Positions 32,005-41,035 are shown, counted from the stretch's first letter. The stretch: DNA of 64,000 nt from Caenispirillum bisanense (GCF_900230255.1 NZ_OCNJ01000001.1:558001-622000), one strand, 5' to 3'. Notes: generated from the letters alone by a model not told the origin. A program made the numbers and translations.

Positions 32005-32013
32005 TGTGGATAA
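32005..32013 (-). promoter_or_regulatory. DnaA box, perfect consensus
   Basis: Second exact TGTGGATAA, within TGTGGATAAGTCTG shared with the site at 31824. Two exact 9-mers 181 bp apart are unlikely by chance in GC-rich DNA. Confidence 0.7.
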
Positions 32014-32104
32014 GTCTGGGGGAGAGGGCGGGAGAAGCGGTGGGAAAGGGCGCGCGTCGTCGCGGCCCGTGCAAAGGCCGCAGCAACAGAGGCGGGGCCC
32101 GCGC

Positions 32105-32135
32105 AAAAGGAAAGGGCGGCTCGTCGGCCGCCCTT
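32105..32135 (-). terminator. Intrinsic terminator of rnd
   Basis: On the minus strand AAGGGCGGC (32135-32127) pairs with GCCGCCCTT (32120-32112), then TCCTTTT. Begins 8 nt after the rnd stop. It separates rnd from the dcw leader. Confidence 0.8.
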
Positions 32136-32142
32136 CGCGTCG

Positions 32143-33300
32143 TCAGTCTTCCAGGTCGAGCGCCTTGACGCCGCCGTCGCCGGACAGGGCCAGCGCCAGC
32201 TTGCCCCGTTTCAGCTTCAGCGCGTCCTCGCCGAACACGAGGCGCCGCCAGCCCTGGATCGCCGGAACGTCGGCGTCGTCGTCCATGGCGAGCAGTTCCA
32301 GGTCGTCCATGCTGGCGACCATCTTCTGCGCCACGTCGTGTTCCTCGCAGCGCATCTTCAGCAGCACGCGCAGCAGGTCGATGGCCGGGCCGACGCCCGG
32401 CGGCACGTCGCGCTTGGGCGCCATGACCGGCGCCTCGGCCTCGGGCACCGCCTTGCCGCGGGCGATGGCGTCGAGGATCTCGCGGCCGAGCCGGCCCTCG
32501 GCGGTGGAGCGGCTGATGGCGCGCACGTGCGCCAGTTCGTCCACCGAGGAGGGGGCGTGGGCGGCGATCTCGAGAATCGCCTCGTCCTTCAGCACGCGCT
32601 GGCGCGGCATGTCCTTGGTCTGGGCCTCGCGCTCGCGCCACGCCGCCACTTCCTTCAGCACCGCCAGGAAGCGCGGGCTCTTGGTGCGGGGCTTGAGGCG
32701 CAGCCACGCCTGGTCGGGGTCGAAGCTGTACTTCTCCGGGTCGACCAGCGAGTCCATTTCCTCGTTCAGCCAGTGGGCGCGGCCGTCGCGCTCCAGCCGC
32801 TTGCGCAGCTTTTCGTAGACCATGCGCAGGTGGGTGACGTCGGCGAGCGCGTAGTGCAACTGACGCTCGGTCAGCGGCCGGCGGGTCCAGTCGGTGAAGC
32901 GCATGGACTTGTCGATGCGCGCCTTGGCGAGCTTGGTCGCCAGCGTCTCGTAGCCGACGGACTCGCCGAAGCCGCACACCATGGCGGCGACCTGCGTGTC
33001 GAACAGCGGCCGCGGGAAGTCGCCCATGGCGCGGTAGAAGATTTCCAGGTCCTGCCGTGCGGCGTGGAAGACCTTCAGCACGGCCTCGTTGCGCATGAGG
33101 TCGAACAGCGGCGTCAGGTCGATGTCGGGCGCCAGCGGGTCGATGCACCAGGCTTCGTCGGGACCGGCCACCTGCACCAGGCAGAGGCCCGGCCAGTAGG
33201 TGCGGTCGCGCATGAACTCGGTGTCGACGGTGACGTACTCGGCCTTCGACAGGCGGTCGCACAGGGCGCGGAGAGCGGCGGAATCGGCGATGAGGGTCAT
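32143..33300 (-). CDS. rnd: Ribonuclease D
   Basis: 385 aa 3'-5' exoribonuclease of tRNA maturation. The DEDD exonuclease domain begins YVTVDTEFMRDRTYWP (Asp/Glu metal ligands), continues with VFHAARQDLEIF, and DTQVAAMVCGF, and ends HYALADVTHLRMVY (DEDDy Tyr). An HRDC domain follows (LAVLKEVAAWREREAQ to about 290). The ATG at 33300 begins MTLIADSAAL. Divergent from aspS, convergent with nothing: it runs toward the dcw leader but has its own terminator. Confidence 0.95.
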   Translation of the reverse strand: MTLIADSAALRALCDRLSKAEYVTVDTEFMRDRTYWPGLCLVQVAGPDEAWCIDPLAPDIDLTPLFDLMRNEAVLKVFHAARQDLEIFYRAMGDFPRPLFDTQVAAMVCGFGESVGYETLATKLAKARIDKSMRFTDWTRRPLTERQLHYALADVTHLRMVYEKLRKRLERDGRAHWLNEEMDSLVDPEKYSFDPDQAWLRLKPRTKSPRFLAVLKEVAAWREREAQTKDMPRQRVLKDEAILEIAAHAPSSVDELAHVRAISRSTAEGRLGREILDAIARGKAVPEAEAPVMAPKRDVPPGVGPAIDLLRVLLKMRCEEHDVAQKMVASMDDLELLAMDDDADVPAIQGWRRLVFGEDALKLKRGKLALALSGDGGVKALDLED

Positions 33301-33383
33301 GCATTTGCTATAACGCGCCGCGGACTCCGCGGCAAGATGCGGCGCGACGTCGGGTGCGGCTTTCGGCGCTGCCGCGGGCGTTC

Positions 33384-33389
33384 TTGACA
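33384..33389 (+). promoter_or_regulatory. Possible -35 box of aspS
   Basis: TTGACA at 33384-33389 lies 108 nt before the aspS start in the 196-nt rnd/aspS divergent gap. The best -10 at 17-nt spacing is TGCTTT, a weak match, so only the -35 is convincing. Confidence 0.3.
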
Positions 33390-33496
33390 AAATCCGCGTT
33401 AGGGTGTGCTTTCGCGCCTCCAATGGCTTATCTTGCCGGCTTCCCGCGCCTGCGCAGGCGCGGGACGTCAGGCCGTCGCAACCCCGAGAGGATGTC

Positions 33497-35338
33497 ATGC
33501 ACCAGTATCGATCCCATACCTGCACCGATCTGCGGGCCGAGCACGCCGGTCAGACCGTGCGGCTGTCGGGCTGGGTGCATCGCAAGCGCGACCACGGCAA
33601 CCTGCTGTTCATCGACCTGCGCGACCACTACGGCATCACCCAGGTGGTGTGCGACACCTCCAGCGCCGTCTTCCCGGTGCTGACCGACCTGCGCGTCGAG
33701 AGCGTCGTCACCGTCACCGGCAAGGTCGTCGAGCGTTCCGCCGAGACCAAGAACCCCCGCCTCGCCACCGGCGACATCGAGGTGCAGGTGGCCGAGGTGG
33801 CCATCCAGTCCACCGCCGACGTGCTGCCCATCCAGGTCGCCGGCGACCAGGACTATTCGGAAGAGATGCGCCTGCGCTACCGCTACATCGACCTGCGGCG
33901 CGAACAGATCCACAAGAACATCCTGCTGCGCAGCCAGGTGATCTCCTACCTGCGCCAGAAGATGATCGAGCAGGGCTTCACCGAGTTCCAGACGCCCATC
34001 CTGACCGCGTCGAGCCCGGAAGGCGCCCGCGACTTCCTGGTGCCGAGCCGCATGCACCCCGGCAAGTTCTATGCCCTGCCGCAGGCGCCGCAGCAGTTCA
34101 AGCAGTTGCTCATGGTGGCCGGCTTCGACCGCTACTTCCAGATCGCGCCGTGCTTCCGTGACGAAGACGCCCGCGCCGACCGCAGCCCCGGCGAGTTCTA
34201 CCAGCTCGACTTCGAGATGAGCTTCGTGACGCAGGACGACGTGTTCGCCGCCATCGAGCCGGTGCTGCACGGCCTGTTCACCGAATTCGGCAACGGCCGC
34301 GCCGTCACCCCGGCGCCGTTCCCGCGCATTCCCTTCGACGAGGCCATGCTGAAGTACGGCTCCGACAAGCCGGACCTGCGCAACCCCATCGTCATCGCCG
34401 ACGTCACCGACGCCTTCAAGGGCTCGGGCTTCGGCATCTTCGCCCGCGCCATCGAGGGCGGCGCCATCGTGCGCGCCATCCCGGCCCCGGGCGGTGCCGA
34501 GCAGCCGCGCTCGTGGTTCGACAAGCTGAACGACTGGGCGCGCGAGAACGGCGCCGGCGGCCTCGGCTATATCCAGTACGTGGTCGGCGGCGCCAAGGGC
34601 CCCATCGCCAAGAACCTGGACGACGAGCGCGTGGCGCTGATCCGCGAGCGCTGCGAGCTGAAGGAAGGCGACGCCGTCTTCTTCGCCTGCGACAAGCCGC
34701 TGAAGGCCGCCAAGTTCGCCGGCGCCGTGCGCACCAAGGTCGCCAACGAACTCGACCTGCTGGAAAAGGACGTGTTCAAGTTCTGCTGGACCGTCGACTT
34801 CCCCATGTACGAGCAGAACGAGGACACCGGCGAGATCGAGTTCAGCCACAACCCGTTCTCCATGCCGCAGGGCGGCCTGGAGGCGCTGAACACCATGGAT
34901 CCGCTCGACATCAAGGCGTTCCAGTACGACATCGTCTGCAACGGCATCGAGCTGTCTTCGGGCGCCATTCGTAACCACCGCCCGGAAATCATGTACCGCG
35001 CCTTCGAGATCGCCGGTTACGGCCCCGAGGTGGTGGAGCAGAAGTTCGGCGGCATGCTCAACGCCTTCAAGTTCGGCGCGCCGCCGCACGGCGGTTCGGC
35101 CCCGGGCATCGACCGCATGGTCATGCTGCTGGCCGACGAGCCCAACATCCGCGAGGTCATCGCCTTCCCCATGAACGGCCAGGCGCAGGACCTGCTGATG
35201 AACGCGCCGTCGGACGTGACGGAAAAGCAGCTGAAGGAGCTGCACATCCAGGTGGTCAAGCCGAAGCAGATCAAGGCGGGCGAAGCCCGTGCGGCTACCC
35301 CCGAAGCGTCGGCGGGGACCGAAAAGACCGGCGCCTGA
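33497..35338 (+). CDS. aspS: Aspartyl-tRNA synthetase
   Basis: 613 aa class II synthetase. N-terminal OB fold ([26 protein letters not shown]), class II motif 2 [23 protein letters not shown], a bacterial GAD insertion (about 300-420), and motif 3 [13 protein letters not shown]. The C-terminus extends past the core ([14 protein letters not shown]). The ATG at 33497 follows GAGAGGA. Many Alphaproteobacteria use a non-discriminating AspRS with GatCAB; whether this one does cannot be read by eye. Confidence 0.96.
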   Translation: MHQYRSHTCTDLRAEHAGQTVRLSGWVHRKRDHGNLLFIDLRDHYGITQVVCDTSSAVFPVLTDLRVESVVTVTGKVVERSAETKNPRLATGDIEVQVAEVAIQSTADVLPIQVAGDQDYSEEMRLRYRYIDLRREQIHKNILLRSQVISYLRQKMIEQGFTEFQTPILTASSPEGARDFLVPSRMHPGKFYALPQAPQQFKQLLMVAGFDRYFQIAPCFRDEDARADRSPGEFYQLDFEMSFVTQDDVFAAIEPVLHGLFTEFGNGRAVTPAPFPRIPFDEAMLKYGSDKPDLRNPIVIADVTDAFKGSGFGIFARAIEGGAIVRAIPAPGGAEQPRSWFDKLNDWARENGAGGLGYIQYVVGGAKGPIAKNLDDERVALIRERCELKEGDAVFFACDKPLKAAKFAGAVRTKVANELDLLEKDVFKFCWTVDFPMYEQNEDTGEIEFSHNPFSMPQGGLEALNTMDPLDIKAFQYDIVCNGIELSSGAIRNHRPEIMYRAFEIAGYGPEVVEQKFGGMLNAFKFGAPPHGGSAPGIDRMVMLLADEPNIREVIAFPMNGQAQDLLMNAPSDVTEKQLKELHIQVVKPKQIKAGEARAATPEASAGTEKTGA

Positions 35339-35506
35339 GCCGGCTCGCTTCGAGTACAGTAGAAGGCCGGACGACGGCCGTGGACGGGGCGCGCGACCGA
35401 AAGGGGGCGCGCCTTGTTCTTGTGGACGAGCGGGCCTACATCGGGGGAACGACCCGTTCGGCGGGACCGTTCAGGTTCCAAAGGGTCACTTTGAAGGATG
35501 ACGCTC

Positions 35507-36373
35507 ATGATCCGCACCACGTCTGGCCTCGCGCTCGCCGGCGTCCTCGTGCTGGGCGTGGCGGCGGCTCCGGCAGGCGCCGCGGAGCCCGCTTCCGCCG
35601 CCGCCAAGCTGGTGCCGCACGAGGCGACCTACGACATGCAGCTGTCCAGCTCGCGCAGCGGCAGCGGCGTCGTCGGGGCCAGCGGCACCATGCACTACAC
35701 CTTCACCGACACCTGCGACGGCTATGCGGTCAACACCCGCACGCTCTTGTCCATCTCCTACGGCGTCGGCACGCCGGTGCTGACCGCGTGGGAATTCACC
35801 ACGTGGGAGAGCTACGACGGCAGCCAGTACCGCTTCAAGGTGCGCAACAGCCGCAACGGCATGCTGGTGGAGACCATCGACGGCCGCGCCAGCATGCCCT
35901 CCGACGACGGCGCCGGCACGGTGGACTTCGTGCAGCCGGTGGCCCATTCCATCGACCTGCCGGCCGGCACGTTGTTCCCGACGGAACACACGCGCCTGCT
36001 GTTGGCCGAAGCCGAGAAGGGCCGCAAGTTCATCAATCGCTCGGTGTTCGACGGCTCCGGCGACCGCGGCCCCTACGAGGTGTCGGCGCTGATCGGCGTG
36101 CGGCGCGCGGGCGAGCCTGCGGTCGGCCCCGAGAAGGCCTCGGCCGGCGGTGCCGGCGAGGCGCGCATCAGCCGGGATCTGCTGCAGGGCACCTCGTGGC
36201 CCATGACCATGGCCTTCTTCCCGCAGGAGGGCAACGACCCGCTGCCCGAGTTCCAGGTCGGGCTCGCCTACCACACCAACGGCGTGGCCGGCAGCGTCCA
36301 GCAGGACTTCGGCGACTTCTCCATCGGCGGCAAGCTGACGGACCTAAAGCCCGTCGCCAAGCCCGAGTGCTGA
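35507..36373 (+). CDS. eipB: Cell envelope integrity protein EipB (DUF1849)
   Basis: 288 aa periplasmic protein. Signal peptide to about residue 26 (GVAAAPAGAA then EP). The body follows the DUF1849 pattern: LVPHEATYDMQL, the cysteine in FTDTCDGYAVNTRT, RNGMLVETIDGRASM, LPAGTLFPTEHTRLLLAEAEKG and FDGSGDRGPYEVSALIG; a second Cys ends the protein (KPEC), fitting the disulfide described for Brucella EipB, which supports the envelope under stress. AAGGA at 35494-35498 fits the ATG at 35507 better than the in-frame ATG at 35498 that it overlaps. Confidence 0.85.
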   Translation: MIRTTSGLALAGVLVLGVAAAPAGAAEPASAAAKLVPHEATYDMQLSSSRSGSGVVGASGTMHYTFTDTCDGYAVNTRTLLSISYGVGTPVLTAWEFTTWESYDGSQYRFKVRNSRNGMLVETIDGRASMPSDDGAGTVDFVQPVAHSIDLPAGTLFPTEHTRLLLAEAEKGRKFINRSVFDGSGDRGPYEVSALIGVRRAGEPAVGPEKASAGGAGEARISRDLLQGTSWPMTMAFFPQEGNDPLPEFQVGLAYHTNGVAGSVQQDFGDFSIGGKLTDLKPVAKPEC

Positions 36374-36412
36374 TCTGAGACGACGGGACGATCCCTGGAG
36401 CGCCGGCGCCGG

Positions 36413-37015
36413 TCACCCGGCCAGACGGCGCTCCAGGAAGTCCAGCCGATCCTGGCCCCAGAAGATCTCCCCCTCCACCACGTAGCTCGGCGCGCCGAAC
36501 ACCCCGGCGGCGACGGCCTCTTCCGTGTTGCGCGTCCACGCCGCGTCCAATTGCGCCGGATCGGCGGCGGCGAGCAGCGCCTCGGCGTCGAGGCCGCAAC
36601 TGTCGGCGGCGGCGGCGAGGGTGGCCGGGTCGGCGAAGGGGCGGTCTAACTCCCACAACTGCCGGCCGAGCGCCGTCGCCAGCGGCAGGGCATCGGCGCC
36701 GGCCGCCTGGGCCGCCAGGATCAGGTGAACGGCGCGGGTCTCGTCGTTGGGGAAGTGCGTCGGCTGCAGCACCAGCGGCACGCCGAGGAAGGCGCTCCAG
36801 CGCTCCAGTTCCACCAATCGGTAGCGCTGCCGCTCCGGTGCCCGCTTGGGCAGGGGAACGCCGCCGGTGCGGCCGAACACCTCGCCGAGCCGGGTCGGCT
36901 TCACCCGCACCGTGGCGCCGTGGCGGCGGGCGATCTCCTCCAGCCGCGCCGAGCCCAGGTAGGTCCACGGCGAGTTGAGGGCGAAGTAGTAGTCGACGAC
37001 GGCGGCGGCGGGCAT
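36413..37015 (-). CDS. 2-hydroxychromene-2-carboxylate isomerase-like protein (DsbA/GST-kappa fold)
   Basis: 200 aa thioredoxin-fold protein of the NahD/GST-kappa group. VDYYFALNSPWTYLGS places the Ser that replaces the usual redox cysteine and binds glutathione, and GVFGAPSYVVEGEIFWGQDRLDFLERRL is the C-terminal signature. In naphthalene degraders NahD isomerises a chromene carboxylate, but homologues are widespread outside such pathways and no ring-degradation gene is near, so the substrate is unknown. Convergent with eipB. Confidence 0.75.
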   Translation of the reverse strand: MPAAAVVDYYFALNSPWTYLGSARLEEIARRHGATVRVKPTRLGEVFGRTGGVPLPKRAPERQRYRLVELERWSAFLGVPLVLQPTHFPNDETRAVHLILAAQAAGADALPLATALGRQLWELDRPFADPATLAAAADSCGLDAEALLAAADPAQLDAAWTRNTEEAVAAGVFGAPSYVVEGEIFWGQDRLDFLERRLAG

Positions 37016-37073
37016 GGGCAGGGTCCTCGGGTTGCGGGCGGAAGCGCCCACATGGTCCCGCCGGCGCCCTCGA

Positions 37074-37970
37074 TCAACCCTGCGGCCACAGCCACGCCGC
37101 GCCGCGCACACCGCTGGAGTCGCCGTGCACCGGCGGCAGGATGCGGGTGCGCACCGTGTCGCTGAACACCCAGGCGGGCAGGGCGGCGGGCAGGCGGTCG
37201 TAGAGCACGGCGAGGTTGGACAGCCCGCCGCCGAGCACGATCACCTCCGGGTCGAGCACGTTGACCACCGTCGCCAGGGCGCGCGCCAGACGGTCGACGT
37301 AGCGGTCGAGGGCCGCGACGGCGGTGGGCTCGCCGGTGGCGGCGCGGGCGGCGACCTCAGCCCCGCTCAGGCCCTGGCCGTGGTCGGCGCCGAGGCCGGG
37401 GCCGGACAGGAAGGTCTCGATGCAGCCGCGCCTGCCGCAGTAGCACGCCGGGCCGGGCCGTTCCTCGTCGCGCGGCCAGGGCAGGGGATTGTGCCCCCAC
37501 TCGCCGGCGATGGCGTTGGGGCCGGCGAGCGGCCGCCCGCCGACGACGATGCCGCCGCCGACGCCGGTGCCGAGGATGACGCCGAACACGCTCGCGGCGC
37601 CTGCGCCGGCCCCGTCGGTCGCTTCGGACAACGCGAAGCAGTCGGCGTCGTTGGCGAGCCGTACCGGCCGCCCGAGCGCCGCCGCCAGGTCGCGGTCGAG
37701 CGGTCGGCCGATGAGGCAGGTGGAATTGGCGTTCTTCACGAGGCCCGTGGCGGGCGACAGCGCGCCCGGGATGCCGATGCCGACGGTGGCGCCGCCGGGG
37801 CGCGCGCCGGCCTCGGCCTCCACTGCCGTCACCAGGGCCGCGACGGCGCGCACCGTCGCCGCGTAGTCGCCGGCCGGCGTGGCGGTGCGGCGGCGGGCGC
37901 GCGGTGCGCCGTCCTCCGCCAGCGCGATGGCTTCGATCTTGGTGCCGCCCAGGTCCACGCCCAGTCTCAC
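37074..37970 (-). CDS. ROK-family sugar kinase
   Basis: 298 aa. N-terminal ATP loop LGVDLGGTKIEAIAL, GIGIPGALSP, NDADCFALSEA, GVILGTGVGGGIVV, and the ROK zinc motif HNPLPWPRDEE with CYCGRRGCIETFLSG. This is the glucokinase/fructokinase/N-acetyl-sugar kinase family; the exact sugar cannot be told from motifs. The start is GTG at 37970 behind AAAGGATAAAGG, chosen because it begins directly at the conserved strand. Divergent from the MBL hydrolase. Confidence 0.85.
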   Translation of the reverse strand: MRLGVDLGGTKIEAIALAEDGAPRARRRTATPAGDYAATVRAVAALVTAVEAEAGARPGGATVGIGIPGALSPATGLVKNANSTCLIGRPLDRDLAAALGRPVRLANDADCFALSEATDGAGAGAASVFGVILGTGVGGGIVVGGRPLAGPNAIAGEWGHNPLPWPRDEERPGPACYCGRRGCIETFLSGPGLGADHGQGLSGAEVAARAATGEPTAVAALDRYVDRLARALATVVNVLDPEVIVLGGGLSNLAVLYDRLPAALPAWVFSDTVRTRILPPVHGDSSGVRGAAWLWPQG

Positions 37971-38065
37971 CGCCTTTATCCTTTCGTCGCGAATGCTATG
38001 GCTCCGGATGGTAGGCGACGTCGCGGCCCTTGCGAAGTGGCCGCCGATCATGGCAGGTGAAGGGC

Positions 38066-39148
38066 ATGAGCGACACCCGTCAGACCCCGCCCCGCACGCC
38101 CGCCCGCCCGGCCCTGCGCCACCCCCACAAGGCGCCGCCGCAGGCCGGCGACCTGCTGAAGGTGGCCGAAGGCGTGCTGTGGCTGCGCATGCCGCTGCCC
38201 TTCGCCCTCGACCACATCAACCTGTGGCTTCTGGAAGACGGCGACGGCTGGGCCATCGTCGACACCGGCGTCGCCTCTACCCTCACCCGCGACCTGTGGG
38301 AACAGGTGATGCGCCAGCCGCGCCTCGGCGGCCGGCCGGTGACGCGGCTGTTCTGCACCCACTTCCACCCCGACCACATGGGCCTCGCCGGCTGGCTGTG
38401 CGAGCGCTTCGGCATCGAGATGTGGACGACGCTCGGCGAATGGGCGACGGGCATGCATCTGTCGCTCGACACCACCGACGAGTTCCGCGCCGCCTCGGTG
38501 CGGTTCTATCAGGCCGCCGGCTTCGGGCCGGACCTGATGGAGAAGGTGCGCAGCCGCGGCAATGCCTATGCCGGGCGCGTCGCGCCGATCCCGCGCGCCT
38601 ACCGTCGCATCGTCGACGGGCAGGAGATCCGCATCGGCCGCGGCACGTGGCGAGTCGTCGTCGGCCAGGGCCATGCGCCCGAACTGGCGGCGCTGCACTG
38701 CGCCGAGGACGGCGTGCTCATCTCGGGCGACCAGATCCTGCCGCGCATCAGCCCCAACGTCTCGCTGTGGCCCAACGAACCGGAGGCCGACCCGCTCGGC
38801 CTGTTCCTGCGGTCGCTGCAGGTGTTCGGGGCGCTGCCGCGCGACACCCTGGTGCTGCCGAGCCACGGCCTGCCCTTCATCGGACTGCACGCCCGCGTCA
38901 AGGAACTGGCCGACCATCACGCCGAGCGCCTGGCCGAGGCGCTGGACGCCTGCGCAGGACAGCCGCGCAGCGCCATGGACCTGGTGCCGGTCATGTTCCC
39001 GCGGCCGCTCGACGACCACCAGCTGTTCTTCGCCATCGGCGAGGTGCTGGCGCACGTGCGGCGGCTGGAAGTGGAGGGGCTGCTGGTGCGGCAAGTGGCG
39101 GCGGACGGCGTTCACCGCTGGACGGCGGCCACGGATTCGGCGGGCTGA
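38066..39148 (+). CDS. MBL-fold metallo-hydrolase
   Basis: 360 aa. The metallo-beta-lactamase metal motif is THFHPDHMG (HxHxDH), preceded by WAIVDTGVAS. VVVGQGHAPELAALHC and LISGDQILPRISPN supply the third His and bridging Asp, and LPSHGLPF a further His. The C-terminal 90 residues form a winged-helix-like domain (LFFAIGEVLAHVRRLEVEGLL) as in LACTB2-type proteins. Substrate unknown. The next gene downstream on the opposite strand is a BigR-like sulfur sensor whose relatives control MBL-type persulfide dioxygenases, but this protein lacks the short ETHE1-type layout. Confidence 0.75.
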   Translation: MSDTRQTPPRTPARPALRHPHKAPPQAGDLLKVAEGVLWLRMPLPFALDHINLWLLEDGDGWAIVDTGVASTLTRDLWEQVMRQPRLGGRPVTRLFCTHFHPDHMGLAGWLCERFGIEMWTTLGEWATGMHLSLDTTDEFRAASVRFYQAAGFGPDLMEKVRSRGNAYAGRVAPIPRAYRRIVDGQEIRIGRGTWRVVVGQGHAPELAALHCAEDGVLISGDQILPRISPNVSLWPNEPEADPLGLFLRSLQVFGALPRDTLVLPSHGLPFIGLHARVKELADHHAERLAEALDACAGQPRSAMDLVPVMFPRPLDDHQLFFAIGEVLAHVRRLEVEGLLVRQVAADGVHRWTAATDSAG

Positions 39149-39155
39149 CTCTATC

Positions 39156-39180
39156 CCGTCGGATAGATGGTACCCGACGG
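39156..39180. other. Hairpin after the MBL gene
   Basis: CCGTCGG (39156-39162) and CCGACGG (39174-39180) form a 7-bp stem with an 11-nt loop 8 nt after the stop. It lacks a U-tract, so it may be an mRNA 3' structure. Confidence 0.4.
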
Positions 39181-39257
39181 TTCCGGCAACGAGGCGGCGA
39201 CTGGGGCCGTTCGGTTCAGCGACCCTCGAACCGTCATCCCAAGCCGCAGCCGCAGCC

Positions 39258-39458
39258 ATGCCCAGACCGCTTCACAGACCTCGCGCCGCCACCCGCCTGA
39301 TGCTCGTGCTCGGAGCGTCGGTCGTCGCTGCCCTGCTGCAGACGACCGTCGTCGCGCCTCTGGTCGAGGACATGCGGGCGCAGGCCGACGCGCCGGCCCC
39401 GGATCAGGCGCCGACGGCCGAGGGGCGGCAGGGGTTGGCGTCGTCCTCGGCACAATAG
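39258..39458 (+). CDS. Small membrane protein, hypothetical
   Basis: 66 aa possible gene: a basic N-terminus, one hydrophobic span (MLVLGASVVAALLQTTVVA) and a polar Pro/Ala-rich tail. Its last 55 nt overlap, on the opposite strand, the end of the BigR-like gene, and it has no clear Shine-Dalgarno. I recognise no family. It may be spurious. Confidence 0.3.
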   Translation: MPRPLHRPRAATRLMLVLGASVVAALLQTTVVAPLVEDMRAQADAPAPDQAPTAEGRQGLASSSAQ

Positions 39459-39757
39459 AGGGTGTAGAGCGTGCTGATGACGGCCGCCGCTTCCTCCCCC
39501 TTCAGGGAATAGTAGATGGTCTGCGCGCTACGGCGGGTCTTCACCAGATCGTCGCGGCGCAGGCGCGCCAGATGCTGGCTCAGGGCCGACTGGCTGAGGC
39601 CGACGATGCGCTCGAGCTGACCGACCGACATCTCCCCGTGCAGCAACTGGCACAGGATCATCAGGCGGTGTTCGTTGCTCATGGCCTTGAGCAGGGCGCT
39701 GGCGCGCCGCGCGTTTTCCTGCAACTGCTGCAGGTCCATCCCCAGATCGTCGGGCAT
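39404..39757 (-). CDS. ArsR-family regulator, BigR/SqrR-like persulfide sensor
   Basis: 117 aa winged-helix repressor. LLKAMSNEHRLMILCQLLHGEMSVGQLE, the recognition helix SQSALSQHLARLRRDDLVKTRR, and wing QTIYYSLKGEEA. Two cysteines, Cys36 (MILC) and Cys102 (LYTLYCAED), sit where BigR and SqrR have the pair that forms a di- or tetrasulfide bridge with reactive sulfur, releasing DNA. Arsenic- or zinc-site motifs are not evident. The ATG at 39757 follows GGGAA. Divergent from the deacetylase-family gene (217-nt gap). Confidence 0.8.
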   Translation of the reverse strand: MPDDLGMDLQQLQENARRASALLKAMSNEHRLMILCQLLHGEMSVGQLERIVGLSQSALSQHLARLRRDDLVKTRRSAQTIYYSLKGEEAAAVISTLYTLYCAEDDANPCRPSAVGA

Positions 39758-39870
39758 TCCGGTTCCCACAAAAGCATCGGGTGCACTACCCGATTGTATG
39801 CCGTTCGGGCAGAGGGAGCAAACGCCTAGGAGACGGGCCGGCGTGCCGCGGCCGCGGCGGCGACCCATAT

Positions 39871-39884
39871 CTGTCGAAAGACAG
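39871..39884. promoter_or_regulatory. Palindrome in the BigR-like/deacetylase divergent gap
   Basis: CTGTC GAAA? The site reads CTGTC, GAAA, GACAG: a 5-bp inverted repeat with a 4-nt centre. It is a candidate operator for the adjacent ArsR-type regulator; it does not resemble the AT-rich BigR boxes described in Xylella and Agrobacterium. Confidence 0.3.
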
Positions 39885-39974
39885 GTTGCGCTGCATCCAC
39901 GACTGGTGACAAATTTCCGCAATGGCAGGGTCCGGGTAAGGGTATTGCCCGGGTGGTTGAAGGAACGAAAGTTT

Positions 39975-40904
39975 ATGGCGACGCTACTGGTCACGCATCA
40001 TGCCTGCATCGATCACGATACGGGCGACCTCCATCCCGAATGCGGCGACCGGCTGCGCGCCATCCTGCGTGTCCTGGAGTCGGAAGAGTTCATGATGCTG
40101 CACCGGGAAGAGGCGCCGCACGCCACCCGCGAGCAGCTCATGCGCGTCCACCCGCTGAGCTACATCGAGCGCGTGATGGACGCCGTGCCGCACGACGGCC
40201 ACCACCACATCGACGGCGACACCATCCTCAGCCCCGACAGCGGCGAGGCCGCCCTGCGCGCCGCCGGTGCGGTGTGCGCCGCGGTGGATGCCGTGGCCCG
40301 CGGCGAGGTGCGCAACGCCTTCTGCGCGGTCCGCCCGCCGGGGCATCATGCCGAGCGCGAGCAGGCCATGGGCTTCTGCATCTTCAACAACGTCGCCGTC
40401 GGCGCCTACCATGCGCGCGAGGTGCACGGGCTGAAGCGCGTCGCGGTGCTCGACTGGGACGTCCACCACGGCAACGGCACCCAGCACATCTTCTGGGACG
40501 ACCCGGACATGTTCTACGCCTCCACCCACCAGTGGCCGCAGTGGCCGCACACGGGGGCGACGGGCGAGACGGGGGCGCACGACAACATCCTGAACGTGCC
40601 GCTGCCGGTGCGCGCCGGATCGGACGAATTCCGCCAGGTCATGACCGACCAGGTGCTGCCGGCCATGCGCGACTTCAAGCCGGACATGATCATCCTGAGC
40701 TGCGGCTTCGACGCCCACGCCAACGACCCCATGGCCTACCTGCTGCTGCAGGTCTCCGACTTCGTGTGGGCCACCAAGGAGGTCATGGCGCTGGCCGACG
40801 AGGTCTGCGACGGGCGCGTCGTGTCGGTGCTCGAGGGCGGCTACGACATCCGCGCGCTCGCCGCCTGCACGGTCGGCCACGTGCGGGCCTTGATGGGGAT
40901 CTGA
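39975..40904 (+). CDS. Histone deacetylase-family (HDAC-like) amidohydrolase
   Basis: 309 aa zinc amidohydrolase of the arginase/deacetylase fold. All class signatures are present: VRPPGHHAEREQAMGFCIFNN (catalytic His pair), VAVLDWDVHHGNGTQ (zinc Asp/His), LSCGFDAHANDP (zinc Asp) and VLEGGYD. Bacterial members remove acyl groups from acetylated polyamines or lysines; the substrate here is unknown. The ATG at 39975 follows GGAACGAAAG. It is commonly found directly before xseB-ispA-dxs in Rhodospirillales-type genomes (general recollection), as here. Confidence 0.88.
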   Translation: MATLLVTHHACIDHDTGDLHPECGDRLRAILRVLESEEFMMLHREEAPHATREQLMRVHPLSYIERVMDAVPHDGHHHIDGDTILSPDSGEAALRAAGAVCAAVDAVARGEVRNAFCAVRPPGHHAEREQAMGFCIFNNVAVGAYHAREVHGLKRVAVLDWDVHHGNGTQHIFWDDPDMFYASTHQWPQWPHTGATGETGAHDNILNVPLPVRAGSDEFRQVMTDQVLPAMRDFKPDMIILSCGFDAHANDPMAYLLLQVSDFVWATKEVMALADEVCDGRVVSVLEGGYDIRALAACTVGHVRALMGI

Positions 40905-41035
40905 CCGGCGGCCACTTCCTTCGGTGGAAGAGCCGTGGATCGAACGGCGGTCCGGGTTGTTCCCTTGCCTTGTGGGATGCCGGGGCTTTAGACTTCCGGC
41001 CTTTCCCGCCCCGGATCCAGGACCCGAGTCCCCGC

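Larger units (their letters stand above)
31559..32142. promoter_or_regulatory. 584-nt regulatory island upstream of the dcw operon
   Basis: There is no gene between mraZ and rnd. It contains one TTGACA promoter with an MraZ box in its spacer, a distant array of five TGGG repeats, two perfect DnaA boxes plus one near-match, a GANTC site (GACTC, 31753-31757), and an AT-rich tract (ACATTTATTTGTT, 31799-31811). The element CATGGGAAAACATGGG occurs twice, inverted. Elements are listed separately. Confidence 0.75.

Noticed and set aside
38066-39148. MBL protein as a persulfide dioxygenase (ETHE1/Blh type)
   Set aside because: The protein is 360 aa with a C-terminal winged-helix-like region and lacks the compact ETHE1 layout, so only MBL hydrolase is supported.
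39758-39974. Classical AT-rich BigR operator
   Set aside because: The divergent gap has no such sequence; only a short GC-balanced palindrome is present and is reported at low confidence.
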